Shown piece by piece: positions 17,398-25,266 of a stretch of DNA of 64,000 nt. Within the stretch, counting starts at the first letter, position 1, and every line of letters starts with the position of its first letter. Location: positions 186,001-250,000 of the forward strand of contig NZ_JBPJSQ010000007.1 in NCBI RefSeq assembly GCF_051192575.1. The letters run 5' to 3'. Origin of the DNA: Aestuariimicrobium soli (GTDB taxonomy: Bacteria; Actinomycetota; Actinomycetes; Propionibacteriales; Propionibacteriaceae). The notes beneath the pieces are model-generated. The model was not told where the DNA came from. It searched no databases and worked only from the letters and a program-made list of their open reading frames with translations. The position numbers and the translations under genes were made by a program.

Positions 17398-17482
17398 GGC
17401 CTGATCTCAGCACACCGCCGTCGGGTGCGGGAGACCCGGTCAACAATCCGCGCAGTTCGCCGGGCAAATCGTGGCAAGTGCC

Positions 17483-17511
17483 TTGTTGTCGGCACCCGCG
17501 CCCAATAGGTT
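17483..17511 (+). promoter_or_regulatory. glgC promoter (leaderless)
   Basis: TTGTTG (17483-17488), a 17-nt spacer and TAGGTT (17506-17511). The predicted first transcribed base coincides with the ATG at 17518. Confidence 0.65.
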
Positions 17512-17517
17512 CGGGCC

Positions 17518-18750
17518 ATGACGAAGAAGCGTCCCAATGTGCTCTCCATTGTCCTGGCCGGCGGCGAGGGGAAGCGCTTGATGCCGCTCACCGCCGACCG
17601 GGCCAAGCCCGCCGTGCCGTTCGGTGGCACCTATCGCCTGATCGACTTCGTGCTGTCGAACCTCGCCAACTCCGAGCTTCGCCAGATCGCCGTGCTCACG
17701 CAGTACAAGTCCCACTCGCTCGACCGCCACATCTCGCTCACCTGGCGCATGTCGACGATGCTGGGCAACTACGTGACCGCCGTGCCCGCGCAGCAGCGCA
17801 CCGGCCCCCAGTGGTTCCAGGGGTCGGCCGACGCCATCTTCCAGTCGATGAACCTGATCCGCGACGAGAACCCCGAGTACGTGGTCGTCTTCGGCGCCGA
17901 CAACATCTACCGCATGGACGTCTCGCAGATGTTGCAGGCTCACATCGATTCCGGCCTCGACTGCACCGTCGCAGGCATCCGGGTGCCCCGCAAGGACGCC
18001 TCGGCCTTCGGCATCATCGACGCCGGCGCCGACAACCGCATCAACCAGTTCCTCGAGAAGCCGGCCGACCCGCCCGGACTGCCCGACAGCCCCGACGAGT
18101 CGTTCGCCTCGATGGGCAACTACGTCTTCACCGCCGATGCCCTGGTGAAGATGCTGCACACCGACGCCACCGACGCCAACTCCCGCCACGACATGGGCGG
18201 CAACATCATTCCGGCCTTCGTGGCGAAGAACTCCGCCCAGGTCTACGACTTCACCCAGAACGTCGTGCCCGGTTCGACCGAGAAGGATCGCAACTACTGG
18301 CGCGACGTGGGCACCATCGACGCCTACCACGAGGCCCACATGGACCTGGTGAGCGTCGAACCCGAGTTCAACCTCTACAACCCCGAATGGCCGATCTGGT
18401 CACACCAGGTGCAGGCGCCGGGCGCCAAGTTCACCCTGCGCGGCACCGCCGAGGACTCGATCGTCAGCCATGGCTGCATCATCTCGGGCGGCGACGTCGA
18501 CCATTCGGTGCTCAGCCCGAACGTCTACATCCACAAGTGGGCCAAGGTCGACGGGTCGATCCTGATGAACGGCGCCCACGTCGGCCGAGGGGCCCGGGTG
18601 CAGCGGGCGATCATCGACAAGAACGTGACCGTGCCCGACAACGTCGAGATCGGCTTCGACCATGACCACGACCGCGCGCGGGGATTCACCGTCTCCGAGG
18701 GCGGCATCACGGTGGTCGAGAAGGGGATGGTCATCCCGCCCGCGCGGTGA
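17518..18750 (+). CDS. glgC: Glucose-1-phosphate adenylyltransferase GlgC
   Basis: A 410-residue ADP-glucose pyrophosphorylase. The nucleotidyltransferase domain begins V-L-A-G-G-E-G-K-R-L-M-P-L-T with the R-A-K-P-A-V-P-F-G-G segment, and the active site continues with F-x-G-S-A-D-A-I and G-A-D-N-I-Y-R-M-D. The C-terminal third (from about residue 295) forms the beta-helix regulatory domain with S-H-G-C-I-I-S-G-G. It makes ADP-glucose for glycogen and maltose-1-phosphate synthesis, matching the divergent glgM. The start is set by the leaderless promoter. A strong two-tier hairpin separates it from the convergent methyltransferase gene. Confidence 0.95.
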   Translation: MTKKRPNVLSIVLAGGEGKRLMPLTADRAKPAVPFGGTYRLIDFVLSNLANSELRQIAVLTQYKSHSLDRHISLTWRMSTMLGNYVTAVPAQQRTGPQWFQGSADAIFQSMNLIRDENPEYVVVFGADNIYRMDVSQMLQAHIDSGLDCTVAGIRVPRKDASAFGIIDAGADNRINQFLEKPADPPGLPDSPDESFASMGNYVFTADALVKMLHTDATDANSRHDMGGNIIPAFVAKNSAQVYDFTQNVVPGSTEKDRNYWRDVGTIDAYHEAHMDLVSVEPEFNLYNPEWPIWSHQVQAPGAKFTLRGTAEDSIVSHGCIISGGDVDHSVLSPNVYIHKWAKVDGSILMNGAHVGRGARVQRAIIDKNVTVPDNVEIGFDHDHDRARGFTVSEGGITVVEKGMVIPPAR

Positions 18751-18790
18751 CGGCTCCCCGGCCTCCGGCCCGGACACCCTGCCTCCAACC

Positions 18791-18862
18791 CGCATCTGCC
18801 CACGTTCCGTGCATCTGCCGCCTCTGCAAAGGCGGCAAACGCACGGAACGTGGGCAGATGCG
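18791..18862. terminator. Bidirectional two-tier hairpin after glgC
   Basis: Perfect 22-nt arms (18791-18812 and 18841-18862) enclose an inner stem TGCCGCC/GGCGGCA. It lies between convergent glgC and the O-methyltransferase gene and has no T-run, which fits an I-shaped terminator acting in both directions. Confidence 0.7.
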
Positions 18863-18905
18863 TTGAAGTGGGGAGTGCGGGCGCGGACGAGGGGCCGGGC
18901 TGGCC

Positions 18906-19565
18906 TCAGGCCTTGACGGCCGCAAGCAGTCCGCCACCGACGGGCAGCAACACCGGGGTGAACTCCTCGGTCTCGAGCACCGAGGCCAGCGCCTCGCGAA
19001 TGATGACCGTCTCGTCATCCTCGTTGGACGAGTCGGCGACCAGTCCGCGCCACAGCGCATCGTTGATGACGACCACGCCACCGTGCCGCAGCAGGCGCAG
19101 CGCCTGCGCCAGGTACTCGACGTACTCGAGCTTGTCGCCGTCGACGAAGACCAGGTCATAGGCGCCGTCACGCAGCTTCGGCAGCACCTCGAGGGGCACG
19201 CCGGCGATCAGGCGGAAGCGGTTGGTGGCGATCTTCGCGCCGATGAACGCCTGCCGGGCGGCCGACTGCCGGTCGCCCTCGGGGTCGATGGAGGTGATCA
19301 CGCCGTCGGCGGCCATGCCCGCGAACAGGGCCAGGCCGGCGGCGCCCGATCCGGTGCCGACCTGCACCACGTGGCGGGCCTGAATGGCGCGCGCCAGGAA
19401 GGTGAGGGCGGTGGTGACCCCGTTCGAGAGCGGCGTCACGCCCAGGTCGGAGCCCTGCTGGGCCGCGGCCCGCAGGTCGTCCGAGGGTTCGACGAAGTCT
19501 TCGGCGTAGCCCCACGTGAGGGTGTCGATGCCGCCTGATCCATCCCACTGCTGCTTGCGAGTCAC
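18906..19565 (-). CDS. O-methyltransferase family 3 protein
   Basis: A 219-residue SAM-dependent methyltransferase of the catechol/caffeoyl-CoA O-methyltransferase superfamily. It has V-Q-V-G-T-G-S-G-A-A-G-L (SAM loop), then I-D-P-E-G acid loop and V-F-V-D-G-D-K-L-E-Y with the metal-linked aspartate. An orthologue sits beside sigE in mycobacteria (Rv1220c); its substrate is unknown. The GTG at 19565 is chosen because TAGGCT (19577-19572) lies 6 nt upstream, giving a leaderless start. It is divergent from dapA with only 28 bp between start codons. Confidence 0.85.
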   Translation of the reverse strand: MTRKQQWDGSGGIDTLTWGYAEDFVEPSDDLRAAAQQGSDLGVTPLSNGVTTALTFLARAIQARHVVQVGTGSGAAGLALFAGMAADGVITSIDPEGDRQSAARQAFIGAKIATNRFRLIAGVPLEVLPKLRDGAYDLVFVDGDKLEYVEYLAQALRLLRHGGVVVINDALWRGLVADSSNEDDETVIIREALASVLETEEFTPVLLPVGGGLLAAVKA

Positions 19566-19571
19566 GCGGCC

Positions 19572-19587
19572 AGCCTAGCGTTAGCAT
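19572..19587. promoter_or_regulatory. Back-to-back -10 boxes for the O-methyltransferase gene and dapA
   Basis: TAGGCT on the minus strand (19577-19572) is 6 nt before the GTG of the methyltransferase gene. TAGCAT on the plus strand (19582-19587) is 6 nt before the dapA ATG. Each promoter must use -35 DNA inside the opposite gene, so the two polymerases should compete. Confidence 0.55.
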
Positions 19588-19593
19588 GACGCC

Positions 19594-20514
19594 ATGAGCC
19601 ATGCCGTGAGCGACGACCCCGACATGTCCGGACCGCCCGAGCCACGGTTCGGGCGGGTGCTGACGGCGATGGTGACCCCGTTCGCCGCCGACGGTTCGCT
19701 GGATCTCGAGGCCGCCCGCGCGCTGGCCCGTCGACTGGTCGACGACGAGGGCAATGACGGTCTGGTCGTGAACGGAACCACGGGCGAGTCGCCGACCACC
19801 ACCGATGCCGAGAAGGCCGAACTGGTGCGGGTGGTCGCCGACGAGATCGGTGACCGGGCCCACGTGATCGCCGGAGTGGGCACCTTCTCGACCGCCCACA
19901 CCTGCGAACTGGCGACCCAGGCGGCCGAGGCGGGTGCGACCGCCCTGCTGGTGGTGACCCCTTATTACTCCAAGCCCTCGCAGGAGGGGTTGGTGCAGCA
20001 CTTCACCGCCGTCGCCGGCGAGACCGAGCTGCCGATCATGGTCTACGACATTCCGCACCGTGCGGGTGTGGCCATTCGCACCGAGACGATGCGCACGCTG
20101 GCCGGCCTGCCGACCGTGGTGGCCGTCAAGGACGCCAAGGGTGATCTCGAGGCCTCGTCCATGGTGCTGGCCTCCACCGACCTGGACTACTACTCCGGCG
20201 ACGACCCGCTGACGCTGCCGCTGCTCGCGATCGGCGCCGTCGGGGTGGTGGGCACCTCGACCCACTTCTCGGCACCCGCCATGCGCCGCATGATCGAGGC
20301 GTTCACCGCCGGTGACGTGCGTGAGGCGCGCCGCATTCACGAGCAGTGGTTCGGGGTCTTCGCCGGCGTCTTCGCGGCGCAGGGGGTGACCATGGTCAAG
20401 GGCACCCTGGCGGCCCTCGGGCAGGGTGTCGGCGGTCTGCGCCTGCCGATGGTTCCCCCGTCGGACGAGGTGCTCGCGCCCTTCGTGGACGAGGTGCGGC
20501 GCCTGCGCGGCTGA
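19594..20514 (+). CDS. dapA: 4-hydroxy-tetrahydrodipicolinate synthase DapA
   Basis: A 306-residue TIM-barrel class I aldolase condensing pyruvate with aspartate semialdehyde, the entry step to DAP and lysine. G-T-T-G-E-S (about residue 65) and V-Y-D-I-P-H-R (about 149) hold the catalytic Thr and Tyr, and the Schiff-base lysine is expected at K179 (V-A-V-K-D-A-K-G). The start is supported by a leaderless promoter. With dapC, dapD and dapE it gives most of the succinylase route in this window, though in separate transcription units. Confidence 0.93.
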   Translation: MSHAVSDDPDMSGPPEPRFGRVLTAMVTPFAADGSLDLEAARALARRLVDDEGNDGLVVNGTTGESPTTTDAEKAELVRVVADEIGDRAHVIAGVGTFSTAHTCELATQAAEAGATALLVVTPYYSKPSQEGLVQHFTAVAGETELPIMVYDIPHRAGVAIRTETMRTLAGLPTVVAVKDAKGDLEASSMVLASTDLDYYSGDDPLTLPLLAIGAVGVVGTSTHFSAPAMRRMIEAFTAGDVREARRIHEQWFGVFAGVFAAQGVTMVKGTLAALGQGVGGLRLPMVPPSDEVLAPFVDEVRRLRG

Positions 20515-20722
20515 CCCCGGTTCGAGGGGCCGACGACGGGGAAACCTGTGAATCGGCTGTCAGCTGAGGATCCGAGGCAACCAATCGGGCCTCCCAAGCG
20601 TTGTTACTGGTGAGTCCTCCTGAGGGCGGCACTGGGGAGTTGCCGTCCACAGGAGGCTCACAGGTTCATCTGCCATGGTGGAGGAGCCCGGCCGGTGCCG
20701 GGCCGGCCACGGAAGGGGACGA

Positions 20723-21478
20723 GTGTTCGGTAGGGCGCGCAAGGCGGTTGACGCAGTCCTCGGGCTCCGCGAGGAGGCTCCCGAGCGCGACGTGCTGCCC
20801 GCGGACGCGCCGACGGACGCCGCGACCGAGCTGGCCGCCACCCCCGAGCTGGCCGCCACCCCCACCTGGGAAGAACTGGTCCGCGACCACTCCGACATGG
20901 TCTACCGCGTCGCCTACCGCCTGACGGGCAACCAGCACGATGCCGAGGACCTCACGCAGGACGTGTTCGTGCGCGCCTTCAAGTCCATCCACAGCTTCGA
21001 GCCCGGCACCCTCACCGGCTGGCTGCACCGCATCACCACCAACCTGTTCATCGACCAGGCCAGGCGCCGGCAGAAGATTCGCTTCGACCCGATGGCCGAC
21101 GCCCAGGAGCGGCTCAGCGCCACCGCCACCGAACCCGGCGACCTGCCCGACTTCGACCTCGACCACGACATCACCCGTGCGCTGGCCGAGCTCACCCCCG
21201 AGCTGCGGGTGGCCGTCGTGCTGTGCGACATCGAGGGGCTGAGCTACGACGAGATCGCCTCGATCCTCGACGTGTCGGTGACCACCGTGCGCAGCCGTAT
21301 CCATCGGGGTCGCGAGAAACTGCGCGCCAGCCTGGCCCATCGCCGTCCCATGGCCGGCAACACCCGCATGCAGGGGGCACCGGACGAGCAGCCCGGTCAG
21401 GCCCGCCCCCTCGATGACGTGCTCGACCTGGGGCTGCCGGGGCGGACGAGCCAGTCGGGACTGTGGGGGTCGGCGTGA
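20723..21478 (+). CDS. sigE: ECF RNA polymerase sigma factor SigE
   Basis: A 251-residue ECF sigma factor. Region 2 reads V-Y-R-V-A-Y-R-L-T-G-N-x-x-D-A-E-D-L-T-Q-D and includes W-L-x-R-I-T-T-N. Region 4 reads Y-D-E-I-A-x-I-L-D-V-S-x-x-T-V-R-S-R-I-H-R-G-R. The GTG at 20723 follows GGAAGG and is preferred to an in-frame ATG at 20675. It is followed, with GTGA overlap, by its membrane zinc anti-sigma factor and then tatB, the mycobacterial sigE-rseA-(htrA)-tatB order, so it probably controls the envelope-stress response. The gap at 20515-20722 must hold its promoter; I see no certain box. Confidence 0.9.
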   Translation: MFGRARKAVDAVLGLREEAPERDVLPADAPTDAATELAATPELAATPTWEELVRDHSDMVYRVAYRLTGNQHDAEDLTQDVFVRAFKSIHSFEPGTLTGWLHRITTNLFIDQARRRQKIRFDPMADAQERLSATATEPGDLPDFDLDHDITRALAELTPELRVAVVLCDIEGLSYDEIASILDVSVTTVRSRIHRGREKLRASLAHRRPMAGNTRMQGAPDEQPGQARPLDDVLDLGLPGRTSQSGLWGSA

Positions 21479-22908
21479 TCGTCAACGCACCCCACCCCAG
21501 CGCGGGCGAGCTCGCCGGTTATGCCGACGAGACGCTCCCGCAGCGCACCCTCGACTGGGTGCGTGCGCACCTGTCGGACTGCGCCCGGTGCCGCTCCGAC
21601 GTCGAATCCCAGCGGGTGGTGCGCAGCATGCTGGCCCACCGGGGACGGTGCTCGTCCGCGGCCCCGAACCGGCTGAACGACCGACTCACCTCGATCGCCG
21701 GCGGCGAGGCCGACTCGCCGTTGTGGCTCGCGGCCACGCGCACCGGCGTGCTGCCGAGCCCCCGGGCCAAACGCCGCACCCGCGCCCTGTCGGGCACGGC
21801 GACCGTCTTCATGGCCTGCTTCCTGCTGCTCGGGCTCGGCTACCTGGTGGCGCCGGAGTTGCCGATCGTGCGCGATGCGCGGCAGCAGGCCAGCCGCGAG
21901 TACGACCTGTCGACCGGGTCGGGGGCCGTGGCGAACGCCATGACCGCCGTGCAGGCCGCCCCCCGCGCCCGGCTCGACACGGCCACGCAGGTGAAGTCAC
22001 CGCACCCGCTGTCGACCCTCGAGTGGCGGGTGATCTCGTCGTCGTCGGCCAGGGCACTGCTCGCCGAGGGCGACCGGGTGGGCTACACCGGGGTGCAACG
22101 CATCATGCTGGGCAGCGGCACCGACTTCGTCCAGGCCGGCGTGAAGGTCGTCCAGCTGCCCGGTGAGGGCCTGCACCTCGACGTGCTCGACCGTTCCGGG
22201 GCGGTGGTCTCGTCCGGTCTGGTGATCGACCCCACCCCCGATTCGGGGCCGCTGCTGCCGCCCGGCGCCACCAGCTTCAGGATCACCACCGGCGGCCAGA
22301 TCGCCGGCCAGACCACCTCGCTGCTCGAGGCGCGCCGCGGCGACGGCTCGCTGCTGGGGCGCTGGTGGATCTGCGAGACGCTCGGCGTGGTCATGTGGGC
22401 CGAGGCCTTCGACCCCGACCAGACGTTGATCCGTTCGGGCGGGTTCACCTCGTTCACCGCCACCACCACGGCGGACGATCCCGGCAGCGATGAGTACCTG
22501 CAGTTGTCACTGGCGCCGGCCACGGTGGCCCGGGCCACGCGGCAGATGTGCGGGGGTGGCTTCAGCTGCGCCTCGCACCTTGCCGGGCTGCCGTTGCTGC
22601 AGATCTCGACCGACTCACCGACTCGCCCGAGCGTCGTGCACGCCATCTACGGCCGCGGCGACGTGCGGGTGTCGGTGATGCAGCAACTCGGCACATGGGC
22701 GGGCGAGGACTCGGTCGTCTACGGCGTCAGCCAGGACAGGGTGCTGCTGTCGTGGCAGTCCGATCGGGTCGTCTACACCGTCACCACCAACGGTGGACAC
22801 GACCTGGCCACCCGGGCGGCCGAGGGTCTGCCCCACGAGGGGCCCGCCCGCACCGGCGCCTGGCAGCGGGCGACCTCGGGGCTGAAGCAACTCTTCGGCG
22901 GCCGCTGA
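21475..22908 (+). CDS. Zinc-type anti-sigma factor fused to RseB-like sensor domain
   Basis: A 477-residue membrane protein. The cytoplasmic N-terminus holds the zinc anti-sigma motif H-L-S-D-C-A-R-C (H-x3-C-x2-C, about residues 35-42), which sequesters SigE. One membrane helix follows at about 106-126, then an extracytoplasmic domain of about 330 residues whose beta-rich pattern resembles MucB/RseB sensors. Mycobacterial RseA is far shorter and lacks this domain, so here sensing and sequestration seem merged in one chain. GTG 21475 overlaps the sigE stop (GTGA); GTGs at 21463 and 21469 are alternatives. Confidence 0.75.
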   Translation: MIVNAPHPSAGELAGYADETLPQRTLDWVRAHLSDCARCRSDVESQRVVRSMLAHRGRCSSAAPNRLNDRLTSIAGGEADSPLWLAATRTGVLPSPRAKRRTRALSGTATVFMACFLLLGLGYLVAPELPIVRDARQQASREYDLSTGSGAVANAMTAVQAAPRARLDTATQVKSPHPLSTLEWRVISSSSARALLAEGDRVGYTGVQRIMLGSGTDFVQAGVKVVQLPGEGLHLDVLDRSGAVVSSGLVIDPTPDSGPLLPPGATSFRITTGGQIAGQTTSLLEARRGDGSLLGRWWICETLGVVMWAEAFDPDQTLIRSGGFTSFTATTTADDPGSDEYLQLSLAPATVARATRQMCGGGFSCASHLAGLPLLQISTDSPTRPSVVHAIYGRGDVRVSVMQQLGTWAGEDSVVYGVSQDRVLLSWQSDRVVYTVTTNGGHDLATRAAEGLPHEGPARTGAWQRATSGLKQLFGGR

Positions 22909-22976
22909 CCCCAGCGTGCACCCCGGCCGGGTGGGCGTGAGTGCATCGGTTGGGCGAGCGCTATACCCTGTGACAC

Positions 22977-23420
22977 GTGTTGGACATTGGCGCACCCGAA
23001 TTCATCCTGCTGGTGGTGCTCGCGATCGTCATGTTCGGCCCCGAGCGCATTCCCGACTTGGCCAAGAAGGCGGCCAAGGTCGTCCACTTCCTGCGCAACA
23101 TCGCCAACGGCGCCACCAACCAGCTCAAGGCCGAGCTCGGCCCCGAGTACGCCGACCTGACGGTCGCCGACCTCAACCCCAAGACGTTCATCCAGAAGCA
23201 CCTGCTCGACCAGATCCAGGACGAGGTCGACGGCATCAAGGCCGATGTCGAGGGGCTGAAGGAAGATCTCAAGGAAGATGCCGCCGAACTGAACGCCATC
23301 ACCGGCGAGGTCGACGCGGCGTGGAAGGCGGACGGCTCCTCGTCGGATGCCTCGACCACCGGCAGCGAGCCGGAACTGGTGTCGGTGGCGGTGGCCCCGT
23401 TCGACACCGAGGCCACCTGA
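22977..23420 (+). CDS. tatB: Twin-arginine translocase subunit TatB
   Basis: A 147-residue protein with an N-terminal membrane helix and the TatA/B hinge motif M-F-G-P-E-R-I-P, followed by an amphipathic helix (L-A-K-K-A-A-K-V-V-H-F) and a long charged coiled-coil tail. The single F-G-P-E-R with an immediately following proline indicates TatB rather than TatA. It works with TatC in recognising folded Tat substrates; a likely client (C39-like protein at 62300) is in this window. TACCCT (22964-22969) is 7 nt before the GTG, so it may have its own leaderless promoter besides sigE read-through. Confidence 0.88.
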   Translation: MLDIGAPEFILLVVLAIVMFGPERIPDLAKKAAKVVHFLRNIANGATNQLKAELGPEYADLTVADLNPKTFIQKHLLDQIQDEVDGIKADVEGLKEDLKEDAAELNAITGEVDAAWKADGSSSDASTTGSEPELVSVAVAPFDTEAT

Positions 23421-23463
23421 CACGTCACCCGAGGCGGGCGACGCCGCCGCGTGACGGTGCCGG

Positions 23464-24621
23464 TCAGCCGGCGACCGACAGCCCCAGCGGCACGCCCACC
23501 AACCCGCGCGGACGAGCGTCGATCGTCTCGGCGAGCTTCGTCAGCGCCTGCGCGGCACCGGTCTCGGGGTGGGCGACCACGATCGGGTCACCCTCGTCGC
23601 CGCCGATGCGCACGTGCTCGTCGATCGGCACCTGCGCCAGCATGGGCACGTCGTAGCCCAGGCGCGTGGTGAGGTTCGCCGCGACCTGGTCGCCGCCGCC
23701 CTCGCCGAACAGCTTGACGGGATGGTTCTCGCCGCAGTGGGGGCACTGCACGTCGAGCCACGACATGTTCTCGACCACACCGATGACCCGCTGCTGCATG
23801 ATGGCCGCCATGGTGCCGGCCCGCTCCGCGACCTCGGTGGCGGCTGCCTGCGGGGTGGTCACCACGATCACCTCGGAGGTGGGCAGCTTCTGTCCAAGGC
23901 TCATGGCGACGTCGCCGGTGCCGGGGGGAAGGTCGAGGATCAGGTAGTCCAGGTCGCCCCAGTAGACATCGGCGAGCAGCTGCGTGAGCGCCCGATCGAG
24001 CAGCGGCCCACGCCAGGCCACCACGTCTTCGCGACGGGGCTTGAACATGCCCGCCGACACCACCTTCAACCCGAGCACGGGCACCGGCATGATCATGCCC
24101 TCGACCGGGGTGGGGCGGGTGTCGCCCAGACCCAGCATGTCGGGCACCGAGTGGCCGTAGATGTCGGCGTCGATCACGCCCACGCTGCGGCCGCGCTCGG
24201 CGAGGGCCAGCGCCAGGTTCACGGTGACCGACGACTTGCCCACGCCACCCTTGCCCGAGGCGATGGCGATCACCTTGGTGAGGTTGCCCGGCTGGGCGAA
24301 CGGGATCTGCTTCTCGGGAATGCCGCCGCGCAGCAGCGTCTTGAGGGCCGCGCGCTGCTCCTCGTCCATCACGCCGAGCTCGACGTGCACCCCGGTGACG
24401 CCCTCCACGGAACTGACGGCCGCCGTGACGTCCTTCTCGAGGGTCGACTTCAGGGGGCAGCCGGCAATGGTCAGCAGGATGACGACGGTTGCTCGTCCGC
24501 TCTCGTCGACCTCGACCGAGTCGACCATGCCCAGTTCGGTGATGGGACGTTTGATCTCGGGGTCGTTCACCTCGTGCAGAGCGGCGCGGATCTGGGGCAG
24601 CAACGGGTGTTCGTCGGTCAT
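23464..24621 (-). CDS. mrp: Iron-sulfur cluster carrier protein Mrp/ApbC (P-loop ATPase)
   Basis: A 385-residue protein. An N-terminal MIP18/DUF59 domain (about 1-95, with N-D-P-E-I and a T-I-A-G-C-P-L-K cysteine) is followed by an NBP35/Mrp ATPase domain. The deviant Walker A is A-S-G-K-G-G-V-G-K-S-S (about residue 125) and C-P-H-C (about 295) is the bridging Fe-S motif. It assembles [4Fe-4S] clusters on a dimer and hands them to apoproteins. TAGGCT (24633-24628) stands 6 nt before the ATG (leaderless). It is convergent with tatB, the mycobacterial arrangement. Confidence 0.92.
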   Translation of the reverse strand: MTDEHPLLPQIRAALHEVNDPEIKRPITELGMVDSVEVDESGRATVVILLTIAGCPLKSTLEKDVTAAVSSVEGVTGVHVELGVMDEEQRAALKTLLRGGIPEKQIPFAQPGNLTKVIAIASGKGGVGKSSVTVNLALALAERGRSVGVIDADIYGHSVPDMLGLGDTRPTPVEGMIMPVPVLGLKVVSAGMFKPRREDVVAWRGPLLDRALTQLLADVYWGDLDYLILDLPPGTGDVAMSLGQKLPTSEVIVVTTPQAAATEVAERAGTMAAIMQQRVIGVVENMSWLDVQCPHCGENHPVKLFGEGGGDQVAANLTTRLGYDVPMLAQVPIDEHVRIGGDEGDPIVVAHPETGAAQALTKLAETIDARPRGLVGVPLGLSVAG

Positions 24622-24753
24622 GGGGTCAGCCTACCCAGTGCGCCGTGACGCATTTTCGCCTGCTCGACCCCGAGAAGCCCTCCTCAGGGGCCCCGATCGG
24701 CGTCGAGCAGTCGAATTCGCGTCACCCGTCGGCGGTGACGGCGGGCGAGGGCG

Positions 24754-25266
24754 TCAGGAACGACGCTCGTCCTCGTCCAACTGCTCCAGCAGGTGACGCA
24801 ACTCGCTGCGGATCTCGGAGCGGATGTAGTCGCGGGTGGCCAGTTCGCCGACGCTCATGCGCAGGCTGGCGATCTCGCGCGCCAAGTAGTCCATCGAGTC
24901 GCGCGACTGCGACGCCACCCGCCGGTCCTCGGCGACGGCCTGCCGGTCGCGTTCCTCCTGCCGGTTCTGGGCCAACAGGATGAGCGGAGCCGAGTAGGAG
25001 GCCTGGGTCGAGAAGAACAGGTTCAGCAGGATGAAGGGATACGGGTCCCACTTGAACCCGAACAGCCCGACCACGTTGAACGTCACCCACAGCACCACCA
25101 CCAGGGTCATCCACCCCAGGAACTGGGCGGTACCCATCGACTTCGCCACCCACTCGGCGAACCGGCCGAAGGTGTCGGAGTTCAGGTTGAGGCGCTTGGC
25201 GGGGTTCCAGCGACGCTTGGCCCCGCGGGGCTTGTCGAGGTCCTCGACCGGCGAACGGTCAGCCAC
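24754..25266 (-). CDS. DUF1003 integral membrane protein
   Basis: A 170-residue protein with a basic N-terminus, two membrane helices (about 48-68 and 76-97, the latter followed by S-T-Q-A-S-Y-S-A-P-L-I-L-L-A-Q-N-R-Q, the DUF1003 signature) and a charged coiled-coil C-terminus. The family function is unknown. Its GTG start overlaps the end of the upstream PRC/MgtE_N/CBS gene by 8 nt, and the two occur together in mycobacteria, suggesting joint action at the membrane. Confidence 0.88.
   Translation of the reverse strand: MADRSPVEDLDKPRGAKRRWNPAKRLNLNSDTFGRFAEWVAKSMGTAQFLGWMTLVVVLWVTFNVVGLFGFKWDPYPFILLNLFFSTQASYSAPLILLAQNRQEERDRQAVAEDRRVASQSRDSMDYLAREIASLRMSVGELATRDYIRSEIRSELRHLLEQLDEDERRS

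Noticed and set aside
20515..20722. SigE-type autoregulatory promoter before sigE
   Set aside because: A GGGAAAC-like word is present near 20538 but no matching -10 at the proper spacing could be found with certainty.
24645..24753. Small plus-strand frame after mrp's start region
   Set aside because: Low-complexity Arg/Pro composition and no promoter or ribosome site; the gap appears to hold only the mrp promoter.
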